Source of the DNA: Nodosilinea sp. LEGE 06152 | GTDB lineage: Bacteria; Cyanobacteriota; Cyanobacteriia; Phormidesmidales; Phormidesmidaceae | Assembly (NCBI RefSeq): GCF_015207525.1 | Contig: NZ_JADEWR010000035.1 | Location: 1-35,913, forward strand | Length of the DNA stretch: 35,913 nucleotides | Direction: 5' to 3' | In this document: in pieces, positions 7,086-14,068 of the stretch | Numbering within the stretch: position 1 is the first letter of the stretch | Layout of the letters: every line of letters begins with the position of its first letter | The notes under the pieces: generated by a model | Databases searched by the model: none | What the model saw: the letters and a program-made list of their open reading frames with translations, nothing else | Told to the model about the DNA's origin: nothing | Translations under genes and position numbers: made by a program

Positions 7086-8597
7086 ATGCCTACCGACTAC
7101 CTCGAACGCATTCTCACAGCCCGAGTTTACGACGTGGCGCAGGAAACCCCTCTGGAGGTTGCCCCCAGCCTGTCGGCGCGGCTGCAAAACCGGCTGCTGC
7201 TGAAGCGGGAAGACATGCAGTCGGTGTTTTCGTTTAAGCTGCGGGGGGCCTACAACAAAATGGCTCACCTGTCGCCGGAACAGCTGGCGGCGGGCGTGAT
7301 TGCCTCATCGGCGGGCAACCACGCCCAGGGGGTCGCGCTGGGGGCCAAGCAGCTGGGCACCCGCGCCATCATTGTCATGCCCACCACCACGCCGATGATG
7401 AAGGTGAACGCGGTGAAGGCGCGAGGCGGCGAGGTGGTGCTGTTTGGCGAAACCTACGACGATGCCTACGCCCACGCCCGTCAGCTCTCCGACGAGAAGG
7501 GGCTGACTTTTGTGCACCCCTTCGATGACCCGGATGTGATTGCGGGCCAGGGCACCATCGGCATGGAGATTTTGCGGCAGCACCCCCAGCCCATTCACGC
7601 CATATTTGTGGCGATCGGCGGTGGGGGGTTGATCTCGGGCATTGCAGCCTACGTCAAGCGGCTGCGGCCTGAAATTAAGATCATCGGCGTAGAGCCGATT
7701 GAGGCCGATGCCATGTCGCGATCGCTCAAGGCTGGCGAGCGAGTGCGGCTGAGTCAGGTGGGCCTATTTGCCGACGGCGTAGCGGTGCGCCAGGTGGGGG
7801 AAGAAACCTTTCGCCTCTGCCAGCAGTACGTGGACGACATCATTCTGGTGGGCACCGACGATATCTGCGCCGCCATTAAGGATGTGTTTGAAGACACGCG
7901 ATCGATTTTGGAACCGGCCGGGGCGCTGGCGATCGCCGGGGTTAAAGCCTACGTCGAGCGCGAGGGCATCACCGACCAAACCCTGGTAGCTGTGGCCTGC
8001 GGGGCCAACATGAACTTCGATCGCCTCCGGTTCGTCGCCGAGCGGGCCGAGATTGGCGAACACCGCGAAGCCATTCTTGCCGTCACCATTCCCGAAGCGC
8101 CGGGCAGCCTTAAAGCGTTTTGCGAATGCCTGGGCACCCGCAACCTGACCGAGTTTAACTACCGCATTGCCGACAACCACGAAGCCCACATTTTTGTTGG
8201 GCTAGAAGTCCAAGGTCGGGCTGACGCGGCGGCTATGGCCCAGGTGTTTGAGTCTAAAGGCTTAAAGACGCTGGATCTCACCGACGACGAACTCTCAAAG
8301 ATGCACCTGCGCCACATGGTCGGCGGCAAATCGGCCCTGGCCCACGACGAGCTGCTCTACCGCTTCGAGTTTCCCGAGCGCCCCGGCGCGCTGATGAAGT
8401 TTGTCAGCGCCATGAGCCCCGACTGGAATATCAGCCTGTTCCACTACCGCAACAACGGCTCCGACTACGGCCGCATCGTCACCGGCATTCAGGTGCCGCC
8501 CGACGAAATGCCCCAGTGGCAAGCCTTTCTGGACAATCTCGGCTACCAGTACTGGGACGAAAACCAGAACCCCGCCTACAAGCTGTTTTTGGGCTAA
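7086..8597 (+). CDS. ilvA: Threonine ammonia-lyase, biosynthetic
   Basis: First committed enzyme of isoleucine synthesis: L-threonine to 2-oxobutanoate plus ammonia, PLP-dependent, cytoplasmic. The PLP lysine is K51 in SFKLRGAYNKM; the SSAGNHAQG substrate loop is at 74-82 and the glycine-rich phosphate loop GGGGL at 178-182. Two C-terminal ACT-like domains (about 325-400 and 420-503, with IPEAPGSLKAFCECL and FPERPGALMKFVSAM) give allosteric isoleucine/valine control, so this is the long anabolic form (503 residues). Its stop codon overlaps the stop of convergent moaA by 4 nt, leaving no room for a terminator between them. Confidence 0.97.
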   Translation: MPTDYLERILTARVYDVAQETPLEVAPSLSARLQNRLLLKREDMQSVFSFKLRGAYNKMAHLSPEQLAAGVIASSAGNHAQGVALGAKQLGTRAIIVMPTTTPMMKVNAVKARGGEVVLFGETYDDAYAHARQLSDEKGLTFVHPFDDPDVIAGQGTIGMEILRQHPQPIHAIFVAIGGGGLISGIAAYVKRLRPEIKIIGVEPIEADAMSRSLKAGERVRLSQVGLFADGVAVRQVGEETFRLCQQYVDDIILVGTDDICAAIKDVFEDTRSILEPAGALAIAGVKAYVEREGITDQTLVAVACGANMNFDRLRFVAERAEIGEHREAILAVTIPEAPGSLKAFCECLGTRNLTEFNYRIADNHEAHIFVGLEVQGRADAAAMAQVFESKGLKTLDLTDDELSKMHLRHMVGGKSALAHDELLYRFEFPERPGALMKFVSAMSPDWNISLFHYRNNGSDYGRIVTGIQVPPDEMPQWQAFLDNLGYQYWDENQNPAYKLFLG

Positions 8598-9604
8598 CCG
8601 CCAATCTGCGACATGGTGCGTCCGTAGGCTCCGGTGGTGCCCGACTCACGCATTTTGTAGTTGATGTCGGGCTTGGCCGCCAGCAGGGCAGCCACCTGGC
8701 GCTTGAGTTCTGCGGTAGGAATGCCCTGGCGCAGGGCGGTTTTGAGATTGATCTGGCCGGTTTCATTCAGCAGGCAGGGGCGCAACCAGCCGTCCGCCGA
8801 CAGGCGCATGCGGTTGCAGCGATCGCAAAAACACTCCGACATCTGGCTAATGAACCCCACCGTGCCCTGGGCACCCGGAATTTGAAAGACGTCCGCCGGG
8901 CCGTTGCCCAGCACGTCGCCATCGGTTAGGCCCCAGCGCTGACGAATGCGATCGCGCAGCGTTTCCGAATCGACCCAGCCCTTTTCGGCAAACAGGCTGT
9001 CGTTGCCGATGGGCATGAATTCAATAAAGCGCACGTGCCACTGGCGATCGAGGGTCAGCGCCGCCAGATCTAACACCTCGTGGTCGTTGACGCCGGGAAT
9101 TACCACCACGTTGAGCTTCAGCGGCGAGAACCCAACCCGGTGCGCCGCCTGAATGCCCTCCCAAACCTGGGGCCAGCGCGACCTGCCCCGTCCGCCGACA
9201 ATGCGATCGAAAATGACCGGGTCCAGCGAATCAAGGCTAATGTTAATGCGCCGCAGCCCGGCATCCCAGAGATCCTGCGCCAGGTTGTTAAGCAAAAAAG
9301 CGTTGGTGGTCAGGGCTAAGTCCGTTGTCCCCGGTAGCTCGGCGATGTCGCGCACGATATCCACAATGCCCGGTCTCACCAGCGGCTCGCCCCCGGTGAG
9401 ACGAAAGTTTGAGAACCCCAGCGGCATAAATACCTCCTGCAACAGCTGCCGCAGCTCAGCGCGGCTCAGCCATTCCCCCTGGGGCAGGTACTGCAAGTCG
9501 GCCCCCTCGGGCATGCAGTACTGACACTGAAAGTTGCAGCGATCGACAAGGCTAATTCGTAGATAGTCAATAGTTGGCATAGGGAATGGGCAAGGGAGAG
9601 TCAT
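8594..9604 (-). CDS. moaA: GTP 3',8-cyclase MoaA
   Basis: Radical-SAM enzyme making (8S)-3',8-cyclo-7,8-dihydroguanosine 5'-triphosphate from GTP, the first step of molybdenum cofactor synthesis. The N-terminal SAM cluster motif CNFQCQYC is C23/C27/C30. The C-terminal cluster is in CFCDRCNRMRLSADGWLRPC. The protein ends in the conserved Gly-Gly, essential in characterised MoaA proteins. 336 residues is normal. Start: ATG at 9604 gives 8 residues ahead of the usual PTIDYLRISL region; ATG at 9580 is possible but lacks a ribosome site, whereas GGAGGAAGG lies upstream of the first. No other moa gene is in the window. Confidence 0.96.
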   Translation of the reverse strand: MTLPCPFPMPTIDYLRISLVDRCNFQCQYCMPEGADLQYLPQGEWLSRAELRQLLQEVFMPLGFSNFRLTGGEPLVRPGIVDIVRDIAELPGTTDLALTTNAFLLNNLAQDLWDAGLRRINISLDSLDPVIFDRIVGGRGRSRWPQVWEGIQAAHRVGFSPLKLNVVVIPGVNDHEVLDLAALTLDRQWHVRFIEFMPIGNDSLFAEKGWVDSETLRDRIRQRWGLTDGDVLGNGPADVFQIPGAQGTVGFISQMSECFCDRCNRMRLSADGWLRPCLLNETGQINLKTALRQGIPTAELKRQVAALLAAKPDINYKMRESGTTGAYGRTMSQIGG

Positions 9605-9778
9605 TAACCGCAGGTCGCCTTCCTCCGATTATGGCACCCTCACCAGAATCCACGAGTCGATTGGCTTAGACTCACCCGTCCTAATCATCCTAAGCTAGGG
9701 CTTGAGTTAGGGTTTGCCGATAAAACTCACCTCTGCCCCCCGAGGAGAAAAATAAGCAGAAAAACGAGGAAAAAACTG

Positions 9779-10147
9779 ATGACTAGAACCCTTTTCAGGG
9801 GCATGCTGTTCGGCGCGATATTTGGGGTAGTGGTCGGCGGTCTGGTTTGCCTCAGCTTGTTGAGGGCGCTAGATCAGCCTGCCTACGTTGATTTAGCTGG
9901 CCTTGTCTCAGTCGATAGCGCCAGCTACCCCGACAGCCAAATGAGCAACCGCATCTTTTTGGCCGCTGCATCGCTAGCAGGTCCAGTCTATATCAGGGCT
10001 CAGGCTAATGCGATCGATATCAACGAGCTTTACGGGCGGATTGAGCAAGCTGTGCGGCTGCGGGGTGAGTTGAGGTGCTTTAAGCTGAGCACAGGTGAAT
10101 CTGTGCTTGAGCTAGAGGTCATAGAAGTACTACCCCAGCCTCAGTGA
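9779..10147 (+). CDS. Small single-pass membrane protein, unknown
   Basis: A 122-residue protein I do not recognise. Residues 1-8 are basic and 9-30 form one hydrophobic helix (GMLFGAIFGVVVGGLVCLSLL) with GxxxG spacing, so it is a membrane-anchored protein or has an uncleaved signal. The remaining 90 residues are soluble, with a beta-rich C-terminus (LRCFKLSTGESVLELEVIEVL). GAGGA sits 8 nt before the ATG. It is flanked by moaA (divergent) and fbaB (same strand, 126 nt later). No motif indicates a function. Confidence 0.6.
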   Translation: MTRTLFRGMLFGAIFGVVVGGLVCLSLLRALDQPAYVDLAGLVSVDSASYPDSQMSNRIFLAAASLAGPVYIRAQANAIDINELYGRIEQAVRLRGELRCFKLSTGESVLELEVIEVLPQPQ

Positions 10148-10273
10148 CCGTCAGTAAACCTATTGTTCAAGTCAACCGATTTCAGCATCAAACCTTGCCT
10201 AAGGAGTAGTTCCACGGTTACCGTTCTCTGGGCTAAGGTTTAGACAGTCTGCGCTGTAATTCAGGTCAATGCT

Positions 10274-11356
10274 ATGGTAACTGCCCTATCATCCCCCAGC
10301 ACGATCGCTGACTGGCTCGGCCCCGAAGCCGATTCGCTGCTCGATTACGAGGCCAAGGTGCCAAAGTCGACGCTGCACCTGCCAGGGCCAGATTGGGTCG
10401 ATAGAATTTTTGCCCAGAGCGATCGCAACCCCCAGGTGCTGCGCAGCCTGCAGCAGCTCTACGGCAGCGGCCGTCTGGCCAACACCGGCTACCTCTCCAT
10501 TTTGCCGGTAGACCAGGGCATTGAGCACTCGGCCGGAGCCTCCTTTGCGCCCAACCCTATGTACTTTGACCCGCAGAATATTGTTGAACTAGCGATCGCG
10601 GGGGGCTGCAATGCCGTCGCTACTACCCTCGGGGTGCTGGGCAGTGTATCGCGTCGCTACGCCCACAAAATTCCCTTTATTCTCAAGCTCAACCACAACG
10701 AGCTGCTCACCACCCCCAACCGCTTTGACCAAGTCATGTTTGCCGACGTTGAGCAGGCCTGGAACCTGGGCGCTGTGGCCGTGGGGGCCACCATCTACTT
10801 TGGCTCCGACGAGTCAACCCGGCAAATTCAAGAGGTTAGTGCCGCCTTTCAGCGGGCCCACGAGCTGGGCATGGCAACCATTCTCTGGTGCTACCTGCGC
10901 AGCAGCTCCTTCAAACAGGACAAAGACTATCACCTCGCCGCCGACCTCACTGGCCAGGCCAACCACCTGGGCGTCACCATTGAAGCCGATATCATCAAGC
11001 AGAAGCTGCCGGAGGTCAACAACGGCTATGGAGCGGTAGCCAAGGCCATGGGCAGCACCTACGGCAAAACCCACAAACTGATCTACAGCGACCTCACCAC
11101 CGACCACCCCATCGACCTCACCCGCTACCAGGTGCTCAACTGCTACGCCGGGCGCATGGGGCTGATTAACTCCGGTGGCGGCTCCGGCGACAACGACTTT
11201 GCCGAGGCCGTGCGCACCGCTGTCATCAACAAGCGGGCTGGCGGCATGGGGTTAATCTCGGGCCGCAAGACTTTCCAGCGCGACTTCAAGGAAGGGGTGA
11301 AGCTGTTCCACCTGATTCAGGATGTGTACCTGTCTGAGGCGGTTACCATCGCCTGA
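10274..11356 (+). CDS. fbaB: Class I fructose-bisphosphate aldolase, FbaB/DhnA type
   Basis: Cleaves fructose-1,6-bisphosphate (or sedoheptulose bisphosphate) to dihydroxyacetone phosphate and an aldose through a lysine Schiff base; glycolysis, gluconeogenesis and Calvin-cycle carbon flow. Closely follows E. coli FbaB along its whole 360 residues: GRLANTGYLSILPVDQGIEH (67-85), FDPQNIVELAI, GAVAVGATIYFGS, DLTGQANHLG, ADIIKQK with K242 the likely Schiff-base lysine, and the phosphate-binding INSGGGSG and GGMGLISGRK loops. It is distinct from the zinc class II enzyme usual in cyanobacteria. The last 40 nt overlap the 3' end of the convergent methyltransferase gene. Confidence 0.95.
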   Translation: MVTALSSPSTIADWLGPEADSLLDYEAKVPKSTLHLPGPDWVDRIFAQSDRNPQVLRSLQQLYGSGRLANTGYLSILPVDQGIEHSAGASFAPNPMYFDPQNIVELAIAGGCNAVATTLGVLGSVSRRYAHKIPFILKLNHNELLTTPNRFDQVMFADVEQAWNLGAVAVGATIYFGSDESTRQIQEVSAAFQRAHELGMATILWCYLRSSSFKQDKDYHLAADLTGQANHLGVTIEADIIKQKLPEVNNGYGAVAKAMGSTYGKTHKLIYSDLTTDHPIDLTRYQVLNCYAGRMGLINSGGGSGDNDFAEAVRTAVINKRAGGMGLISGRKTFQRDFKEGVKLFHLIQDVYLSEAVTIA

Positions 11357-12306
11357 GGCTGACCGGGCTGGCTGGCCCGCACGGCGCGAAACATGCCAAA
11401 GCGGCACAGCCCCGCGCCAAAGGCCAGCCGCATCAGCAGCAGGGTAGGTACCTCTCGCACCGACTTGATAAAACCCGGCAGGCCAAATTTAACCAGTCCA
11501 GCGGGCCGGGCAATACCCTGCCAAATTGAGTCGAGCCAGGAGGGCAGAGTTTCCCTGGTCCAGTCGGCAGTGGTCACTTGCCCGGCCACTAGCCTGGTGG
11601 CTTCAAGCTGTTCGGCAAAGCCTTCAATGCTGGCAAAGGCTGGGTGCGACCACTGATCGAGCAGCTGACGCATGACCGGCTTTTCCCAGGCGTTGAGGGG
11701 AATTTTGCGGTCATCTCGCTGGTTCCAGTCGGCGACCACCAGCACGCCGCCGGGCTTCAACACCCGCAGCAGCTCGCGGGCGAACACCGCTTTGTCGGGC
11801 ATGTGGGGGCCAGCCTCCACCGACCACACCACGTCAAAGCTGGCGTCGGGAAACGACAGCGCCATGGCGTCGTCCACCTGAAACCGAGCGCTAACCCCGT
11901 TGGGAGTGAGCTGCTGCGCCCGCCGCACCTGGTTGGGGCTAATGGTAATGCCAGTAACATCAAAGCCATAGTCGCGGGCCAAAATGCGGCTGCTGCCGCC
12001 GATGCCGCAGCCCACATCTAGTACCGTGGTGCCCGCAGGCAGGCGATCGAGACCGCCCCAGCGCACCATTTCATGGACAAAATCGGCCTTAGCAGCCAGA
12101 AAATCTTTGTGTCGGGGCGGCGATCCGTAGTGGCCCAGGTGAATGTGCTCCCCCCAGTAAAATTCTAGAATGCCGTCGTCAGTCCACTGATCGTAGGAAT
12201 TAGCTACGGAGTCAGAAGACTCGTAGCGACGCGGAGTAAGCAGGTATACCGCTGCACCTGCCGCCAGCAGCGCCAGAATAATGCCAAGAATGCCGATTGA
12301 GTTCAT
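11317..12306 (-). CDS. MPBQ/MSBQ methyltransferase (sll0418-like)
   Basis: SAM-dependent methyltransferase acting on 2-methyl-6-phytyl- and 2-methyl-6-solanesyl-benzoquinol in tocopherol and plastoquinone synthesis. It follows Synechocystis Sll0418 closely: N-terminal membrane helix (5-24), YDQWTDDGILEFYWGEHIHL (39-58), SAM motif I VLDVGCGIGG (95-104), VWSVEAGPHMPDKAVF, and IKSVREVPTLLLMRLAFG. 329 residues is slightly longer than family norm because about 19 C-terminal residues extend past the conserved FRAVR; this tail is the part overlapping fbaB antisense. A strong minus-strand hairpin terminator lies 120-150 nt upstream of the start codon. Confidence 0.92.
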   Translation of the reverse strand: MNSIGILGIILALLAAGAAVYLLTPRRYESSDSVANSYDQWTDDGILEFYWGEHIHLGHYGSPPRHKDFLAAKADFVHEMVRWGGLDRLPAGTTVLDVGCGIGGSSRILARDYGFDVTGITISPNQVRRAQQLTPNGVSARFQVDDAMALSFPDASFDVVWSVEAGPHMPDKAVFARELLRVLKPGGVLVVADWNQRDDRKIPLNAWEKPVMRQLLDQWSHPAFASIEGFAEQLEATRLVAGQVTTADWTRETLPSWLDSIWQGIARPAGLVKFGLPGFIKSVREVPTLLLMRLAFGAGLCRFGMFRAVRASQPGQPQAMVTASDRYTS

Positions 12307-12425
12307 TTATTTATTTACTTGGAGGAGCCGCAGTGTAACGGTTTGTATCATTGACTGCGTTTCCATTGTGACAAGCTTGTGGCCCATGAGCAACTCGGAC
12401 GCGTCTGGTAAGACCTCTATTTGCC

Positions 12426-12454
12426 AAAATAAAACCCCCAACCGAAGCCGGGGG
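12426..12454 (-). terminator. Intrinsic terminator with UUCG tetraloop
   Basis: Read on the minus strand: CCCCCGGC-TTCG-GTTGGGGG (8 pairs including two G-U) followed by TTTTATTTT. It is a textbook rho-independent terminator. No minus-strand gene ends here. It lies 120-150 nt upstream of the MPBQ methyltransferase start, so it ends either a small RNA or an attenuated leader. A short alternative hairpin GGGGTTTCCCC (12451-12461) uses the same left arm. Confidence 0.8.
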
Positions 12455-12575
12455 AAACCCCATCAGGAGACGCCTATCTGACGTTTAAGTAAAAACAAAG
12501 CCGCCCTTTCAGCGCTTGTACCTAGGCTATCGAACTATCTGTCATTTGGGGGAGGACAGCCCCGCGAATTTACGG
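12426..12575 (-). ncRNA. Candidate small RNA or attenuated leader
   Basis: Roughly 150 nt of minus-strand sequence without a coding frame precedes the strong terminator at 12426-12454. It contains further pairing potential (GGGGCTGTCCTCCCC near its 5' end). A poor -10/-35 pair lies around 12580-12609, so the 5' end is a guess. It does not show the conserved ACUCCUCACAC of Yfr1, and I cannot place it in a known family. The existence of an RNA ending at the terminator is inference. Confidence 0.4.
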
Positions 12576-12650
12576 AAACAATACGGCTAACTTTAAGAAT
12601 GGCTTACAAAAGCTGACGGTAGCTGTGGAAAATTACGGAGTGCCGATTGC

Positions 12651-12689
12651 CCTAAACCCCTGAACCCTTCCAGGGTTCAGGGGCTTAGG
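12651..12689. repeat. Long perfect hairpin next to the MITE
   Basis: CCCCTGAACCCT / AGGGTTCAGGGG is a 12-bp perfect stem with a 3-nt loop, extended by CCTAA/TTAGG outside an A-C mismatch. The right outer arm contains the TTAG that borders the MITE at 12689, so the element inserted into this hairpin. There is no T-run. Apart from this, the MITE and the terminator, 12307-12935 holds nothing I can call a gene. Confidence 0.7.
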
Positions 12690-12793
12690 GCGTGTCATCA
12701 ATCCTGGCTACAATCCCAGGACCTAAAAAACAGGCTAGGGGCTGTAACCGCTAATTCTTGGGCTACCAGCAACTAATTGATGACAGCCCCTAG
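12685..12793. mobile_element. MITE copy 1 (IS5-like ends)
   Basis: Non-coding element of about 101 bp between TTAG (12685-12688) and CTAG (12790-12793), both fitting the YTAR target duplication of IS5-group elements. Ends are imperfect inverted repeats: GGCGTGTCATCAAT on the left and, reversed from the right end, GGGCTGTCATCAAT. The interior AACAGGCTAGGGGCTGTAA is shared with a second copy at 17613-17741. It is too short to encode a transposase and would need one in trans. Confidence 0.75.
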
Positions 12794-12935
12794 GGATTCG
12801 CCAGAAAATAACGTACCGATTGCCATTCTTCCTATCCTTTGGCGCTGTGGGGAATTGCGCCTGCTTTGCGGCTCTGGCGATCGCGGCGGCGGTGCGAATG
12901 TTAAAACTAGAACATTGCCGTTTCAAAGTATTGCT

Positions 12936-13451
12936 ATGCCGTGGTTGCCTAACCTGCTGAGGCGTACTCTTATCGTCATTCTGGGCCTAGCTCTGGGGGT
13001 TAGCCTCGGGGTAGGGGCCGCTGCCGCCAACCCAAACTACCCACCACCCTTGTCTTTCAGCAACGCTGAACTCAAGGGCAGAGACTTCTCTGGGCAGCAG
13101 CTGCGGGCAGCGGAATTTTCGAACGCCAACCTGGAGCTGACCAACTTTAGCGATGCCGACGTGCGGGGAGCCATCTTCAGCGGTTCAGTAGCCACCGACG
13201 CCGATTTCCGTGGGGCAGATTTCACCACCGGCATGCTCGACTCGGTCAGCTTTACCCGCAGCAACCTGAGCGATGCCATTCTAGTCGACACCATTTTGCT
13301 GCGGGCCACCTTTGACGAAACCGCGATCGCCGGAGCCGATTTTTCAGGAGCCATTCTAGACGGTGCCCAGGCTCGTCAGCTCTGCAAAACAGCAGCAGGG
13401 GTAAATTCAACCACTGGGGTCGCTACGCGCGATTCTCTAGGCTGTCGGTAA
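12936..13451 (+). CDS. Exported pentapeptide-repeat protein, probably thylakoid-lumenal
   Basis: Started at ATG 12936 (171 residues), which gives a clean signal peptide: basic MPWLPNLLRR, hydrophobic core TLIVILGLALGVSLGVG, and AAAA-N cleavage region. A longer frame from 12777 begins inside the MITE and is not credible as the native start. The mature part is built of A(D/N)L/F-x-x five-residue repeats (SNAELKGRDFSGQQLRAAEF, SDADVRGAIFSG, RGADFTTG, SGAILDGA), which fold as a right-handed quadrilateral beta-helix. Two cysteines near the end (CKTA...LGC) could form a disulfide. Small lumenal pentapeptide proteins are common in cyanobacteria; their roles are mostly unknown. Confidence 0.85.
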   Translation: MPWLPNLLRRTLIVILGLALGVSLGVGAAAANPNYPPPLSFSNAELKGRDFSGQQLRAAEFSNANLELTNFSDADVRGAIFSGSVATDADFRGADFTTGMLDSVSFTRSNLSDAILVDTILLRATFDETAIAGADFSGAILDGAQARQLCKTAAGVNSTTGVATRDSLGCR

Positions 13452-13478
13452 AGCCGCCAAACGCGAACGATCAGCGGG

Positions 13479-13577
13479 CTAAGAATTCGGGCGAGAGGTG
13501 AGCACAAGAACCGCGATCGCCACCAGAAACCCCACATAACCACCCACAAACAACCACTCCTGCCAGCTACCTTCCAT
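13479..13577 (-). CDS. 32-residue single-pass membrane protein, coupled to the thioesterase gene
   Basis: A gene of 33 codons reading MEGSWQEWLFVGGYVG then FLVAIAVLVLTSRPNS. Its ATG overlaps the stop of the DHNA-CoA thioesterase gene as TAATG, and GGAGG lies 7 nt upstream, an ideal ribosome site located in the thioesterase 3' end. The product has a short acidic/aromatic N-terminus, one hydrophobic helix (about residues 9-27) and a polar C-terminus, the shape of small photosystem, cytochrome b6f or NDH-1 subunits. I do not recognise it as any of these. Start signal, coupling and intact frame make it credible as a translated gene. Confidence 0.6.
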   Translation of the reverse strand: MEGSWQEWLFVGGYVGFLVAIAVLVLTSRPNS

Positions 13578-14023
13578 TACTGGCCCTCCTTATCCTGGGC
13601 GTCACCATCCTGGGATGGCGGATCGCTCCAGCGGGTCAGCCACTGCTCCATTTCGGCGGGCAGTGAACGGCGACGGCGGTTGGCCACCGAAATGCAGACG
13701 TGGCGGGTCATCGCCTGAGCTGCCAACGTCTCCTCAAGCTTCAGCTGATACTGAATCTCAAAGCTACTGTCATCCAGCCGAGCAGGGGCAAGGTGAATGG
13801 TGACGCGATCGCTACAGTGCAGCGGGCGACGGTAGTCAATGCTGGCGTGGGCGATCGGGTAGGCGATCGCCTCAGCCCTAAAGAAGGCTCCCAAATCTAT
13901 CCCGGCAGCGGCCAGAGATGCTTCGTAGGCCGTATGGCAGATCACCAACTCATTGGCGAAGTACACCACCCCTGCCCCATCGGTTTCGTGGAACCGCACC
14001 TGATGCTCGACGACGTAGCCCAT
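13577..14023 (-). CDS. 1,4-dihydroxy-2-naphthoyl-CoA thioesterase
   Basis: Hotdog-fold (4HBT family) thioesterase of 148 residues. The N-terminal VRFHETDGAGVVYFANE (10-26) holds the catalytic Asp15 and is diagnostic of the cyanobacterial DHNA-CoA hydrolase (Synechocystis Slr0204 type). This enzyme releases 1,4-dihydroxy-2-naphthoate for phylloquinone (vitamin K1), the photosystem I A1 cofactor. Supporting motif: AHASIDYRRPLHCSDRVTI. The last 15 residues are a polar tail whose DNA carries the ribosome site of the next small gene. It follows the M23 peptidase gene by 45 nt in a minus-strand cluster. A generic acyl-CoA thioesterase role is the alternative. Confidence 0.85.
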   Translation of the reverse strand: MGYVVEHQVRFHETDGAGVVYFANELVICHTAYEASLAAAGIDLGAFFRAEAIAYPIAHASIDYRRPLHCSDRVTIHLAPARLDDSSFEIQYQLKLEETLAAQAMTRHVCISVANRRRRSLPAEMEQWLTRWSDPPSQDGDAQDKEGQ

Positions 14024-14068
14024 TGCGACTACACCCAGCCCGGCTCAGACGGCCAACGACTAGCCCTC

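Noticed and set aside
8594..8597. Possible frameshift at the ilvA/moaA junction
   Set aside because: Both proteins end at their normal family C-termini (MoaA in Gly-Gly); the 4-nt overlap is a normal convergent arrangement.
12281..12481. 66-residue plus-strand open frame
   Set aside because: It lies antisense to the methyltransferase start and the terminator; composition is not protein-like.
12426..12575. Yfr1 or 6S RNA as identity of the candidate RNA
   Set aside because: The Yfr1 ACUCCUCACAC motif is absent, and the long closing stem with central bubble expected of 6S RNA was not evident by eye.
12777..12935. N-terminal extension of the pentapeptide protein
   Set aside because: It would start inside the MITE and place 53 unrelated residues before a clear signal peptide.
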